A DNA stretch of 64,000 bases from JAUWCL01 sp964599375 (lineage in GTDB: Bacteria; Krumholzibacteriota; Krumholzibacteriia; Krumholzibacteriales; Krumholzibacteriaceae): the NCBI GenBank assembly GCA_964599375.1, contig CAZREW010000002.1, positions 62,001 to 126,000 of the forward strand, given 5' to 3'. The notes under the pieces were generated by a model. It did not search any database and had not been told where the DNA came from. It saw nothing but the letters and a program-made list of their open reading frames with translations. The first letter of the stretch is position 1. Every line of letters begins with the position of its first letter. Below are positions 49,526-57,340 of this stretch, piece after piece. The position numbers and the translations under genes are program-made.

Positions 49526-51299
49526 CCAGGCACCTTCCTTTGAATAGAGAACGTGGATCCCAAATAAAAGCTATCCTTCCGCTGCCGAGAATCGTCGCTC
49601 CAGTGATACCGCTTGCTCCGCGGATCAACGAGGGCAGTCCCTTGATCACGATGTCCTGCTGACCGAGTATCCTCCCCGCGACCAGGCCGACCTTCCCGTT
49701 ACCGGTGTCGACGAGTATCAGCTTTATATATCGCGAACCGGAGGCGTCAGTCTCGAGGCCAAACAGGTCGCCGGGCCTTACTACCGGCACTACCTCATCG
49801 GCGTACTGCATCACTTCCTGTCCCAAGACGGTCCTGAACGAACCGCGCTCGATGCGCGACGTTTCGCACACATATTCGGCCGGGAGAGCGTGTACCTCAG
49901 CCCCGACCTCGAAGAGAAGCGCCTTAATGATCGAGAGATTGATAGGCAGCTGCAGCGAGACCGTCGTGCCGATCCCCGGCTCACTGTGGAGTCTCATCGA
50001 TCCCCCGAGTGCGTCGACCGCTTTCTTCGCAACGTTCATGCCGACTCCCCTGCCGGAGAACCTGCTTACTTTTTCACGCGTAGAAAAACCCGGCGTGGAG
50101 AGGACCTTGCAGAGCTCTTCTTCGCTGATCAACGCCGTTTCGGCTCCGTCAGCCTCCGCCCGCCTCTTTTCCTTGACCTTTTCGAGGTCTATGCCCCTGC
50201 CGTCGTCAGTGACCTGCAGGACGACAAAATTCCTGTCTCTTTTGGCGCTCAGGACGATCCTCGCCGTCTCTGGCTTGCCCTGGGCGATCCTCTCCTCGGG
50301 AGTCTCGACTCCGTGGTCCACCGCGTTGCGCAGGAGATGGACCAGCGGGTCTACCATAGCCTCGAGCACGGTCCTGTCGAGCCCTATGTCTGTCCCTACG
50401 ATATCGAGCTTCGCGCTCTTTTCGAGGGCAAGCGAGGAATCTCTCACCAGCCTCTTGAACCTCTGGAAGACCTGTCCGACGGGAATCAGCCTCGCCTCCA
50501 TGACTTCCTTCTGTATCTCCGAGATCAGCCTGCCGGACGAGGAAAGTTCCTCGTTGAGCGGCTTTGATCCGATATTTCCCGCTATGCTCGCAAGCTTTAT
50601 CCTGCTTATTATCAGCTCACCGACGAGGTCCATAAGGGTGTCAAGACGTTCGAGATCGACACGCGTCGAAGTCACCCTTTCGCTGAAGCTTCCCTTGGAG
50701 GCTGGCGCTGTGGAATTATCGTCAATCGCGCCCTCTGTTTCCGGTACCGTATCATCCATCTTGCCGCCGTCTTCGACCAGACCATCCCGATCTGCCGCTA
50801 CGTCCTCTCCCTTATCATCACTTTCTTCAGTATCCTCCGTATATTCGATATCGTGATCTTCTTTCTTCTCTTCCCGTTTTACGGCTGCATGATCGGCCCG
50901 GCCACCGTCCAGCGTCCTCGTCGTCATCGGCGAGAGAAGCACGAAATAATCAGCGAGAAGATCGGTATCGTCCGTCTCTTTCTCGTCGACGGCTATCCTC
51001 ACGAGCTCCCTCAGCATGTCGACCGACCTGAGAAGCAGGTCGGCCTCGGCCCTGGTCACGCTGATCTCTCCCTTGCGGCAGCGGTCCAGGACGTTCTCCA
51101 TGGCATGGCTGGCCTCGACGACATGGTCGTATCCCATCGCGCCGGACATTCCCTTGAGATTGTGCGCGTTGCGGAAAAGCTCCTCCACGAAGGCCGCGCT
51201 GTCCCGGCCGTTCTCGAGTGACATCACGCCCGACTCGAGGGACTGAAGTATTTCGCCCGCCTCGCTTATGAAGAGCGCCTTATAATCACTGACTTTCAC
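49512..51299 (-). CDS. cheA: Chemotaxis histidine kinase CheA
   Basis: 595 residues. HPt (P1) domain with phosphorylated H46 in RNAHNLKGMSGAMG; an acidic low-complexity linker (about 140-205, Asp/Glu rich) in place of a recognisable P2; dimerisation P3 (TRVDLERLDTLMDLVGELII); P4 ATPase with N box HLLRNAVDHGVETPE, G1 VTDDGRGIDLEKV and G2 FSGRGVGMNVAKKAV; and a CheW-like P5 (LFEVGAEVHALPAEYVCETS). The lack of P2 suggests direct transfer from P1 to CheY and CheB. Overlaps cheB by 14 bases. Confidence 0.95.
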   Translation of the reverse strand: MKVSDYKALFISEAGEILQSLESGVMSLENGRDSAAFVEELFRNAHNLKGMSGAMGYDHVVEASHAMENVLDRCRKGEISVTRAEADLLLRSVDMLRELVRIAVDEKETDDTDLLADYFVLLSPMTTRTLDGGRADHAAVKREEKKEDHDIEYTEDTEESDDKGEDVAADRDGLVEDGGKMDDTVPETEGAIDDNSTAPASKGSFSERVTSTRVDLERLDTLMDLVGELIISRIKLASIAGNIGSKPLNEELSSSGRLISEIQKEVMEARLIPVGQVFQRFKRLVRDSSLALEKSAKLDIVGTDIGLDRTVLEAMVDPLVHLLRNAVDHGVETPEERIAQGKPETARIVLSAKRDRNFVVLQVTDDGRGIDLEKVKEKRRAEADGAETALISEEELCKVLSTPGFSTREKVSRFSGRGVGMNVAKKAVDALGGSMRLHSEPGIGTTVSLQLPINLSIIKALLFEVGAEVHALPAEYVCETSRIERGSFRTVLGQEVMQYADEVVPVVRPGDLFGLETDASGSRYIKLILVDTGNGKVGLVAGRILGQQDIVIKGLPSLIRGASGITGATILGSGRIAFIWDPRSLFKGRCLDEPH

Positions 51300-52386
51300 T
51301 TACCGTCACTCCCGCTAATGCTTCCTCGACCTCGCGAACGATCTGATCGGCTATCTTCTGGACCGGAAGGACCTCGTGAGCCAGTCCCGCCGATACGACC
51401 GCTCCCGGCATCCCATATATCATGCTGGTGTCGTGGTCCTGGCAGATCACCCTGCCGCCGTATTTCCTGACAGCGTCGCAACCCACCTCTCCGTCCCTGC
51501 CCATCCCTGTCAGGATCACGGATATGAGCCTCCTCTTGAAGATCGGCGCTATGGAAGTGAGCGCGAAATCTACAGAGGGACATGCCGTTTTCTGATTCTC
51601 GTTTCTTGGGAGCAGCATCGTCACCGGCTGGCCGCCCTTTTCATCCATAAGAAGATGCGTGCCGCCCCGCGCCACGAGGATGCTTCCCGGTCGCACGGGT
51701 TCCCCGTCTTCGGCCTCCATAACGTACATCGCCGCCCTGGCGTCGAGCCTCTCTGCGAGGTAGCTGGTAAAATTCGAGGGCATGTGCTGCACGACTATCA
51801 CTGACGCGGGCAGATCGGACGGCAGCCTTGGGATGATCTCTCCCAGCGCCTGGGGGCCGCCGGTGCTCGCCCCGATCAGGACCACGCATTCCGTGCGCGA
51901 CTTGCGCGACGGCCTGACCTTCGCCTTGAGATCGAAGTCCACCGGCGCGAACCGCACCTTTTCGGCGTCCACGGTCGCCGCCAGCTTGACTTTCGAGACG
52001 AGCTCCCTCACCGGAAACCGCATGCCCTTGAACGTCTTGGCGACGAAATCGACCGCGCCGTATTCGAGGCACGTGAGAGCCATCCTCGCCCCTTCCGCCG
52101 TATGTCCGCTGAGGATGACCACTGGAGTAGGCCATTCGCTCATGATGAACCTCAGCGTCTCGAGCCCGTCCATCCTCGGCATTTCGAGATCGAGAGTCAC
52201 GCAGTCGGGCCGCAGGTCGACTAGCTTCCTGAGGACCTCCCGGCCATTGGCCGCCGTTCCTACCACTTCTATCCCTGGTTCCGCGTCGAGAGAATCGGCG
52301 ATCACACGGCGCATGAAGGCTGAATCCTCGCCTATCAGCACCCTGATCTTCCCCTTCGCCGCTGCTTTCTCACTGCTTGCCATCAA
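51286..52386 (-). CDS. cheB: CheB: receptor glutamate methylesterase/deamidase
   Basis: 366 residues. Receiver domain (about 14-130) with phosphoacceptor Asp in CVTLDLEMPRMDG. Methylesterase domain (about 175-360) with Ser in LIGASTGGPQALGEI, His in VIVVQHMPSNFTSYLAERL and Asp in ILTGMGRDGEVG. Acts on methylated receptors and reverses CheR. Overlaps cheA by 14 bases and cheD by 4. Confidence 0.95.
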   Translation of the reverse strand: MMASSEKAAAKGKIRVLIGEDSAFMRRVIADSLDAEPGIEVVGTAANGREVLRKLVDLRPDCVTLDLEMPRMDGLETLRFIMSEWPTPVVILSGHTAEGARMALTCLEYGAVDFVAKTFKGMRFPVRELVSKVKLAATVDAEKVRFAPVDFDLKAKVRPSRKSRTECVVLIGASTGGPQALGEIIPRLPSDLPASVIVVQHMPSNFTSYLAERLDARAAMYVMEAEDGEPVRPGSILVARGGTHLLMDEKGGQPVTMLLPRNENQKTACPSVDFALTSIAPIFKRRLISVILTGMGRDGEVGCDAVRKYGGRVICQDHDTSMIYGMPGAVVSAGLAHEVLPVQKIADQIVREVEEALAGVTVSESQ

Positions 52387-52889
52387 TATCTCTCCTGTTT
52401 CCCCTGTGCGTCCTTGACGGTCACCTTTCCACTTGTGACGTCAAAGAAGACAGTTCTTCCTTTTTCTCCTCCGGTCGCTTCAGCGACTATCGGTATCTTC
52501 CTGCCCTCCAGTTCCGCCTTAGTCGCCCTGACGTTCTCCTCACCGATCTGCATCACTTCGTGACTTGTGCTAGCGGACTGGAACATCCTGGCGCCGCCGA
52601 ATATCTTCGCCACGACCCTGCTGCGCCGGGCTCCCTTCTTGGCCATCCTCGAGAGCATGAGCTCTATCGCTGTATCGACGAACTTCGCCCGGTTGAAGTT
52701 GTTCTGGACCCTTTCGCTGCTCGGATGCATCACGTGAGCGAGCCCTCCTATCTTCGCGACCGGGTCGTAGAGCACTATGCCCACACACGATCCAAGCGCG
52801 AAAGTCATCATCCTGGCTGGAGCCACCTCCACCCTGAACTGCGCCATCCCGACCCTTACGAGCGTCCCTGTTCCTCTGGTGTCGATCAT
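52383..52889 (-). CDS. cheD: CheD: receptor glutamine deamidase
   Basis: 168 residues. Catalytic Cys35 in TFALGSCVGIVLYDP and His52 in GGLAHVMHPSS, plus the conserved KIFGGARMF and IGEENVRATKAELEGRKIPI segments. Deamidates receptors and binds CheC to stimulate its phosphatase activity in other bacteria. ATG at 52889; a 61-base gap separates it from cheW. Confidence 0.95.
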   Translation of the reverse strand: MIDTRGTGTLVRVGMAQFRVEVAPARMMTFALGSCVGIVLYDPVAKIGGLAHVMHPSSERVQNNFNRAKFVDTAIELMLSRMAKKGARRSRVVAKIFGGARMFQSASTSHEVMQIGEENVRATKAELEGRKIPIVAEATGGEKGRTVFFDVTSGKVTVKDAQGKQERY

Positions 52890-52950
52890 ACGCTGTCAAT
52901 CCGGAATCCGGACCTTTTCCCCCCGTTATGCAGATCCCCTGCAGCCTGTG

Positions 52951-53442
52951 TCAGACCCTGGCAAGATTCTCTATCTCGAGCGATTCGGAGACGAGCTTCC
53001 GGGGGTCGAGACAGATGATCATCCTGTCACCGACCTGGGCTATCCCCAGTATCGCTTCCTCACAATTGTGGTCCGAGCTTACGCCCGGTGAGGCTTTGAT
53101 CTCTTCCTGCTCGATCTTCACGACGTCCCGGACCTCGTCCACGACGATCCCGAACCGGCCTTCGCCGGATTCCAGGATGATCACCCTCTGCCTGCGCCCA
53201 TTGTCTTCTTCGGTCTCTCTAGATCCGAGGACGAGATGGATCCTGAGTACAGGAATGATCTCTCCCCTGAGATTTATGACTCCCTCTACGGGCCCGGCCA
53301 TGCCGGGAATCGGGCAGGCCTCCATCGGCCTGATGATCTCCTTGACCTTCCCCACCGGTATCCCGTAGTGCTCGCGGCCGAGGCGGAACGTGACGAGCTG
53401 CGTCAGTGTAGTGTAATTCCTGTCATACTTTTCTCTGCTCAT
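52951..53442 (-). CDS. cheW: CheW coupling protein
   Basis: 163 residues of SH3-like fold: TLTQLVTFRLGREHYGIPVG, VKEIIRPMEACPIPGMAGPV, EGVINLRGEIIPVLRIHLVL and ILESGEGRFGIVVDEVRDVV. Links the receptor at 53474 to CheA. 31 bases after the receptor gene. Confidence 0.95.
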   Translation of the reverse strand: MSREKYDRNYTTLTQLVTFRLGREHYGIPVGKVKEIIRPMEACPIPGMAGPVEGVINLRGEIIPVLRIHLVLGSRETEEDNGRRQRVIILESGEGRFGIVVDEVRDVVKIEQEEIKASPGVSSDHNCEEAILGIAQVGDRMIICLDPRKLVSESLEIENLARV

Positions 53443-53473
53443 CGGTCTGCGCTCCTTCCATGGCGGCGAACGG

Positions 53474-55108
53474 TCAGTTCGCGTTCACGACCTCGTCCAC
53501 CTGATCGATGACACTTATCTTGAAGCGCCCGACATGTTCGCGAAGCTGGATGGCCATGTCGCTGAGCTTCTGCGCCGAAGATGCCACGTCTTCCATGCTC
53601 GATGTCATCTGTTCCATCGAAGCGGCGGTCTCCTGCGTTGAGGAAGCGTTCTTCTCAGCGCTGGACGATATTTCGTCTATCGAGTCGATGACGTTCTTCA
53701 TCCCGCGGCTGAGCTCCTTGGTCGCCGCCGAGATGCGCCTCGCCATGTCGCTCGAGCTCTTCAGCACTTCTACGATCTCATCGAGCGACTCGCCCGTTCT
53801 CGTGATGACCTCGCGCCCCTCGGTGACCTCCTTAGATCCCAGCTCGATGCTGGAGACAGCGGTCTGTGTGTCTTCCTGCGTCTGCTGGATGAGAACGGCG
53901 ATCTCCTCGGCCGCCTTGGCGCTTCCCTCGGCGAGTTTCTTGACCTCGTCGGCAACAACCGCGAAACCGCGGCCGGCCTCGCCGGCCCTGGCCGCCTCGA
54001 TCGCCGCGTTTAGGGCCAGCATGTTTGTCTGGTCTGCAATGTCGGTGATGACATCTACGATCTCGCCTATCTGGTTCGACCTCTCGCCGAGATGCTTTAT
54101 GATCCCGGCGGACTCGTTCGTAACCGCGTAGATCGTGTTGATCTTCTCTACGGCCTCCTTGGCGGCGTCTCCGCCCTTGGTGGCTGTCTCGGAAGCGTTC
54201 GTGGCGGCTGAAGCGGCAAGCTCCGCGCTGTTGGCGACCTGCTTGACCGAGCGCTCCATGTTCCTGATCTCCTTGATCATCTCATCGACTTTGTGAGCCT
54301 GCAGGTCTGTCGACTTGGCGATGTTCTGGACGGTCGTAGAGGTTTCCTCGGTGATCGAGTTCATCTCCTCGGTGGAGGCCGAGAGGCTCTGCGCCGAGAA
54401 ATTGACCTTATCAGCGGTGGATCTGATCACGTTGATGATCCCGGCGATGTTCGTGAACATGTCGTTCAGCGTTGTGCCAAGCCTTCCGAGCTCATCGTTC
54501 GACCTGATATCTATCTTGGTAGTAAGATCCCCCGCATTGCTCGCCAGTATCCTGCTGGCCGACAGGAGCTGGCGGACGGGCTTTTTGACGACCATGTGGA
54601 CCAGGTAGTAGAAGATAGCGAATATGCTGGCCAGCGTTCCGGCTATCACCCAAAGGATCTTCCAGCGAAGTCCCCCGGCAGTGTATTTATCGGAAGGGGC
54701 GACCGTGACCCTGATTGAATTCCCCGAGCCATTTTCGACGGGAGCGGTGAAGCTGCCCGCGTATTTCTGTTCGGAGGCAGGTTCGTTCTCTACAATCTCC
54801 GAGGACGACATGACGACAGCGCCCCTGGCATCGAGGATCTCGATCTTCTTGATGAAGGAGTAATCCTTCTGAAGCTCACCGAGAAGAGCGGCAAGCTCCT
54901 GCTGGCTCTCCTCACCCCTCACGGAACCGATAGCCGCGGGCATGAAAGCCGCCCAGTCATTGTCTCTCTGCCTGACGGCGTCGTCAATGGCGCCGTTCGA
55001 AAGTCTGGCCAGCATGAATGTCGAAGCGACGCACACGCAGAATGCTATGGCCGCCATCGATATGAACACCCTGCTGGAAAGGGTCTTTCCGAATCCGATG
55101 TCCTTCAT
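53474..55108 (-). CDS. Methyl-accepting chemotaxis protein
   Basis: 544 residues. Membrane helix about 13-35, a small periplasmic domain about 36-150 (no recognised ligand fold), second helix about 153-175, HAMP about 176-230 (KPVRQLLSASRILASNAGDL), and a long cytoplasmic coiled coil with the hairpin tip IADQTNMLALNAAIEAARAG and EAGRGFAVVADEVKKLAEGS. There is no CheR-tethering pentapeptide at the C-terminus (ends DEVVNAN). It is the only receptor in the window, so it may be dedicated to this operon. Confidence 0.95.
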   Translation of the reverse strand: MKDIGFGKTLSSRVFISMAAIAFCVCVASTFMLARLSNGAIDDAVRQRDNDWAAFMPAAIGSVRGEESQQELAALLGELQKDYSFIKKIEILDARGAVVMSSSEIVENEPASEQKYAGSFTAPVENGSGNSIRVTVAPSDKYTAGGLRWKILWVIAGTLASIFAIFYYLVHMVVKKPVRQLLSASRILASNAGDLTTKIDIRSNDELGRLGTTLNDMFTNIAGIINVIRSTADKVNFSAQSLSASTEEMNSITEETSTTVQNIAKSTDLQAHKVDEMIKEIRNMERSVKQVANSAELAASAATNASETATKGGDAAKEAVEKINTIYAVTNESAGIIKHLGERSNQIGEIVDVITDIADQTNMLALNAAIEAARAGEAGRGFAVVADEVKKLAEGSAKAAEEIAVLIQQTQEDTQTAVSSIELGSKEVTEGREVITRTGESLDEIVEVLKSSSDMARRISAATKELSRGMKNVIDSIDEISSSAEKNASSTQETAASMEQMTSSMEDVASSAQKLSDMAIQLREHVGRFKISVIDQVDEVVNAN

Positions 55109-55129
55109 CTCGATCCTCCCTCGTACTGC

Positions 55130-55960
55130 TTACTCTTCAGGCCTTTTCCTGTAGATCTTGCATCTCGGCTCGACAAGCTCGAAAAGGTACTCGAGCGGGC
55201 CGGTCAGCGCCTCGCTCTTGCCGAGCACAAGCAGCCCCCGGCCCTGGAGCGAACGATGAAAATTGACTATTACTTCATCCCTGACCATGTGCTCGAAATG
55301 GATCATCACGTTCCTGCACATGATCAGATCGAGATTGGAGTACGGCGGGGCGGCAAAAATATCGTGAGCCGCGAATCTCACGAGAGACCGGAGTCCCGTC
55401 GTGACCCTCCATGACCGTCCTTCCTTCTCGAAATATCCATCCCTGATATCCGCAGGGAGGCTTTCTACATTCTCGCCGCTGTAAAGGCCTTTCCTGGCCG
55501 TCCTGCAGGAGTCCTCCGAGACATCAGTCCCGAAAACCTCGATGTGCGTATTCGGCGAAACGTTTTTTACGGCGCGATCGATCATCATGGCCATGCTGTA
55601 GGCTTCCTGCCCCGTGGAACAGCCCGCGCTCCATGCCCGGAAGACTCCGTGACCCGCGTCTGTCTTCTCGTCGATGAGAGCGGGCACATATCCCCGCTCG
55701 AGCGCTCTGAAGACATCCAGGTCCCTGAAGAACTCGGTCACGTGTATCGTGACGATGTCCATCAGCTTTTCCATCTCGCAGGAATCGGATATCAGCCTGT
55801 TGAAATACTCCTCGATATCGCCGCAACCGGTCATCGCCATCCTGTGGAGGACCCTCCTGTTCAGGGTAGTAGCCCTGTAACGCGATAGATCGACCCCGCA
55901 TCTGCTCTTTACAAGCCAGGCGATCTCGCTGAGATCGAGCACATCGGTCTGCTGGGCCAT
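55130..55960 (-). CDS. cheR: CheR: receptor glutamate methyltransferase
   Basis: 276 residues. Helical N-terminal domain (VKSRCGVDLSRYRATTLNRR) and SAM-binding C-terminal domain with RAWSAGCSTGQEAYSMAMM, EVFGTDVSEDSCRTARKGLY and DLIMCRNVMIHFEHM. First gene of the chemosensory operon, with GGGAGG upstream of ATG 55960. A possible sigma54 promoter and a hairpin lie in its leader. Confidence 0.95.
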   Translation of the reverse strand: MAQQTDVLDLSEIAWLVKSRCGVDLSRYRATTLNRRVLHRMAMTGCGDIEEYFNRLISDSCEMEKLMDIVTIHVTEFFRDLDVFRALERGYVPALIDEKTDAGHGVFRAWSAGCSTGQEAYSMAMMIDRAVKNVSPNTHIEVFGTDVSEDSCRTARKGLYSGENVESLPADIRDGYFEKEGRSWRVTTGLRSLVRFAAHDIFAAPPYSNLDLIMCRNVMIHFEHMVRDEVIVNFHRSLQGRGLLVLGKSEALTGPLEYLFELVEPRCKIYRKRPEE

Positions 55961-55984
55961 CTGCCTCCCGGGCAGGCGGCGATG

Positions 55985-56017
55985 GCCGCCCGCTGAAGAT
56001 GATAATCTTCGGGCGGC
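55985..56017 (-). promoter_or_regulatory. Leader hairpin of the chemosensory operon
   Basis: GCCGCCC pairs with GGGCGGC and, after a 3-base bulge, GAAGAT with ATCTTC around a GATA loop: 13 pairs in all. On the minus strand the structure ends 25 bases before the cheR ATG. There is no T-run, so a role in mRNA stability, translation or regulator binding is more likely than termination. Confidence 0.5.
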
Positions 56018-56126
56018 GCTCGCCCCCGGAACGCGAAGTCCCCGAAACCAGTGTCGCCCTGTTCATTCTTTTCTTAATGCGTTGTGCCGCCCCGAAAAAT
56101 CGGGGACTGCTGTCGGAATCCGGAAC

Positions 56127-56142
56127 TGCAATTGCCATACCA
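56127..56142 (-). promoter_or_regulatory. Possible sigma54 promoter of the chemosensory operon
   Basis: TGGTATGGCAATTGCA on the minus strand fits TGGCACG-N4-TTGCW at nine of ten-plus conserved places, with GG and GC separated by exactly 10 bases. The start would be near 56115, about 155 bases before cheR. No RpoN or enhancer-binding protein is in the window. Confidence 0.45.
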
Positions 56143-56353
56143 CATGGGGACAGAGAGCGCTATTCAGGGCGGGATCGGCACCCTGTGTGCCCCGCCTATG
56201 CGCATATCGCCTTAACCTTCATGATTCCATGTCGTTACGCCGTTACGGCAACGACAGGAAGCCATCGGGAACGGTACTGGAGGATGCGGAAGGACGCAGG
56301 AAACTGCACCATTATATTGCTTTTTGCAACTGAACCGTCAAAGGAGAACGAGA

Positions 56354-57337
56354 ATGAGGAGCCTGTCAGTCAAGCAGGTGGATGCTTTTACGACACGTCC
56401 CTTCGGTGGAAATCCAGCCGGCATCATCACTGACGGTGACGGGTTACGCGCCGAGGAGATGATGAACATCGCGAGCGAGATGAATCTCTCCGAGACGGCT
56501 GTCGTCACCCTGCCCGAGTCCCTCGATACCGATTTCAGGATAAGATTCTTCACGCCGAGCGAGGAGGTCGACCTTAGCGGCCATGTCCTGATAGCCGCGA
56601 CCTGGGCGCTTCTCGAAGAGGGCCGGATACATGTCAGCGACGGAGTCACCACGGTCAACATGGGCACAAATGTCGGCAGGATATCGGTCGATCTGCTCTT
56701 CTACAGCACAGACTCCCCCGAGACAGGAAGCGACCGCGTCGCCCTTATAAACGGACAGGCCTGTGGAGAGCTGCACAGGATCATGATGCACCAATCCATA
56801 AAGAACCACGCACCAGCTGATATACCTGCCGCGGAGATCGCCGGCATCCTCGGCATCGACGCCTCGGAGATTACCGGGACAGGCCTGCCTATGGAGATAG
56901 TATCGACGGGGCTCGACCAGCTGATGGTCCCCGTAAAAAGCAGGGAGACGATCCTCGGATTGAATCCAGACCTGATAAAGCTCGGCCTTTCAAACAGGAA
57001 AAACAACATACAAACGAACCACATATTCTCAACGGACGCATTCAGCGAGGACTGCGTCTCATACGCGAGACACTTCGCCCCGGCGGTAGGCATGTGGGAA
57101 GACCCCGGCACAGGCACCGCGGCGGCGGGCCTGGGCAACTATCTGCTCAGGCACGGGATCGTCACGTCCGGAGAGATGATCATGGAGCAGGGCAACGACA
57201 GATCCAGCCTGGCTCGTATACTCGTAGAGGCAGAGGAAGAAACACTGAGCGAGGGTTCGGTGCGGATCGGCGGCCTGGCCGTGACGTCTATATCGAGGAA
57301 GATCTCCCTGGAGGGAGGAAGCGTGGTCGTCGTCTGA
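56354..57337 (+). CDS. PhzF family epimerase/isomerase
   Basis: 327 residues with the two-lobed diaminopimelate-epimerase-like fold. Segments: KQVDAFTTRPFGGNPAGIIT, EMNLSETAVVTLP (catalytic Glu47), IRFFTPSEEVDLSGHVLIAA and HFAPAVGMWEDPGTGTAAAG. ATG at 56354 is chosen for AAAGGAGAACGAGA upstream. Not necessarily involved in phenazine synthesis; no other phenazine gene is present. It ends 3 bases from the convergent histidine kinase gene. Confidence 0.93.
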   Translation: MRSLSVKQVDAFTTRPFGGNPAGIITDGDGLRAEEMMNIASEMNLSETAVVTLPESLDTDFRIRFFTPSEEVDLSGHVLIAATWALLEEGRIHVSDGVTTVNMGTNVGRISVDLLFYSTDSPETGSDRVALINGQACGELHRIMMHQSIKNHAPADIPAAEIAGILGIDASEITGTGLPMEIVSTGLDQLMVPVKSRETILGLNPDLIKLGLSNRKNNIQTNHIFSTDAFSEDCVSYARHFAPAVGMWEDPGTGTAAAGLGNYLLRHGIVTSGEMIMEQGNDRSSLARILVEAEEETLSEGSVRIGGLAVTSISRKISLEGGSVVVV

Positions 57338-57340
57338 GAT

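Larger units (their letters stand above)
55961..56353. other. Divergent intergenic region between cheR and phzF
   Basis: 393 bases without a supported gene. Towards cheR it contains a long hairpin (55985-56017), a short one (CCCCGA/TCGGGG, 56090-56105) and a sigma54-like site (56127-56142). Towards phzF a weak TATATT is present near 56312 without a clear -35. Several GC-rich inverted stretches (56167-56200) were seen; no riboswitch was recognised. Confidence 0.5.

Noticed and set aside
56090..56105. CCCCGA-AAAA-TCGGGG hairpin
   Set aside because: No T-run on either side and no neighbouring stop codon; not a terminator, and no other function can be argued.
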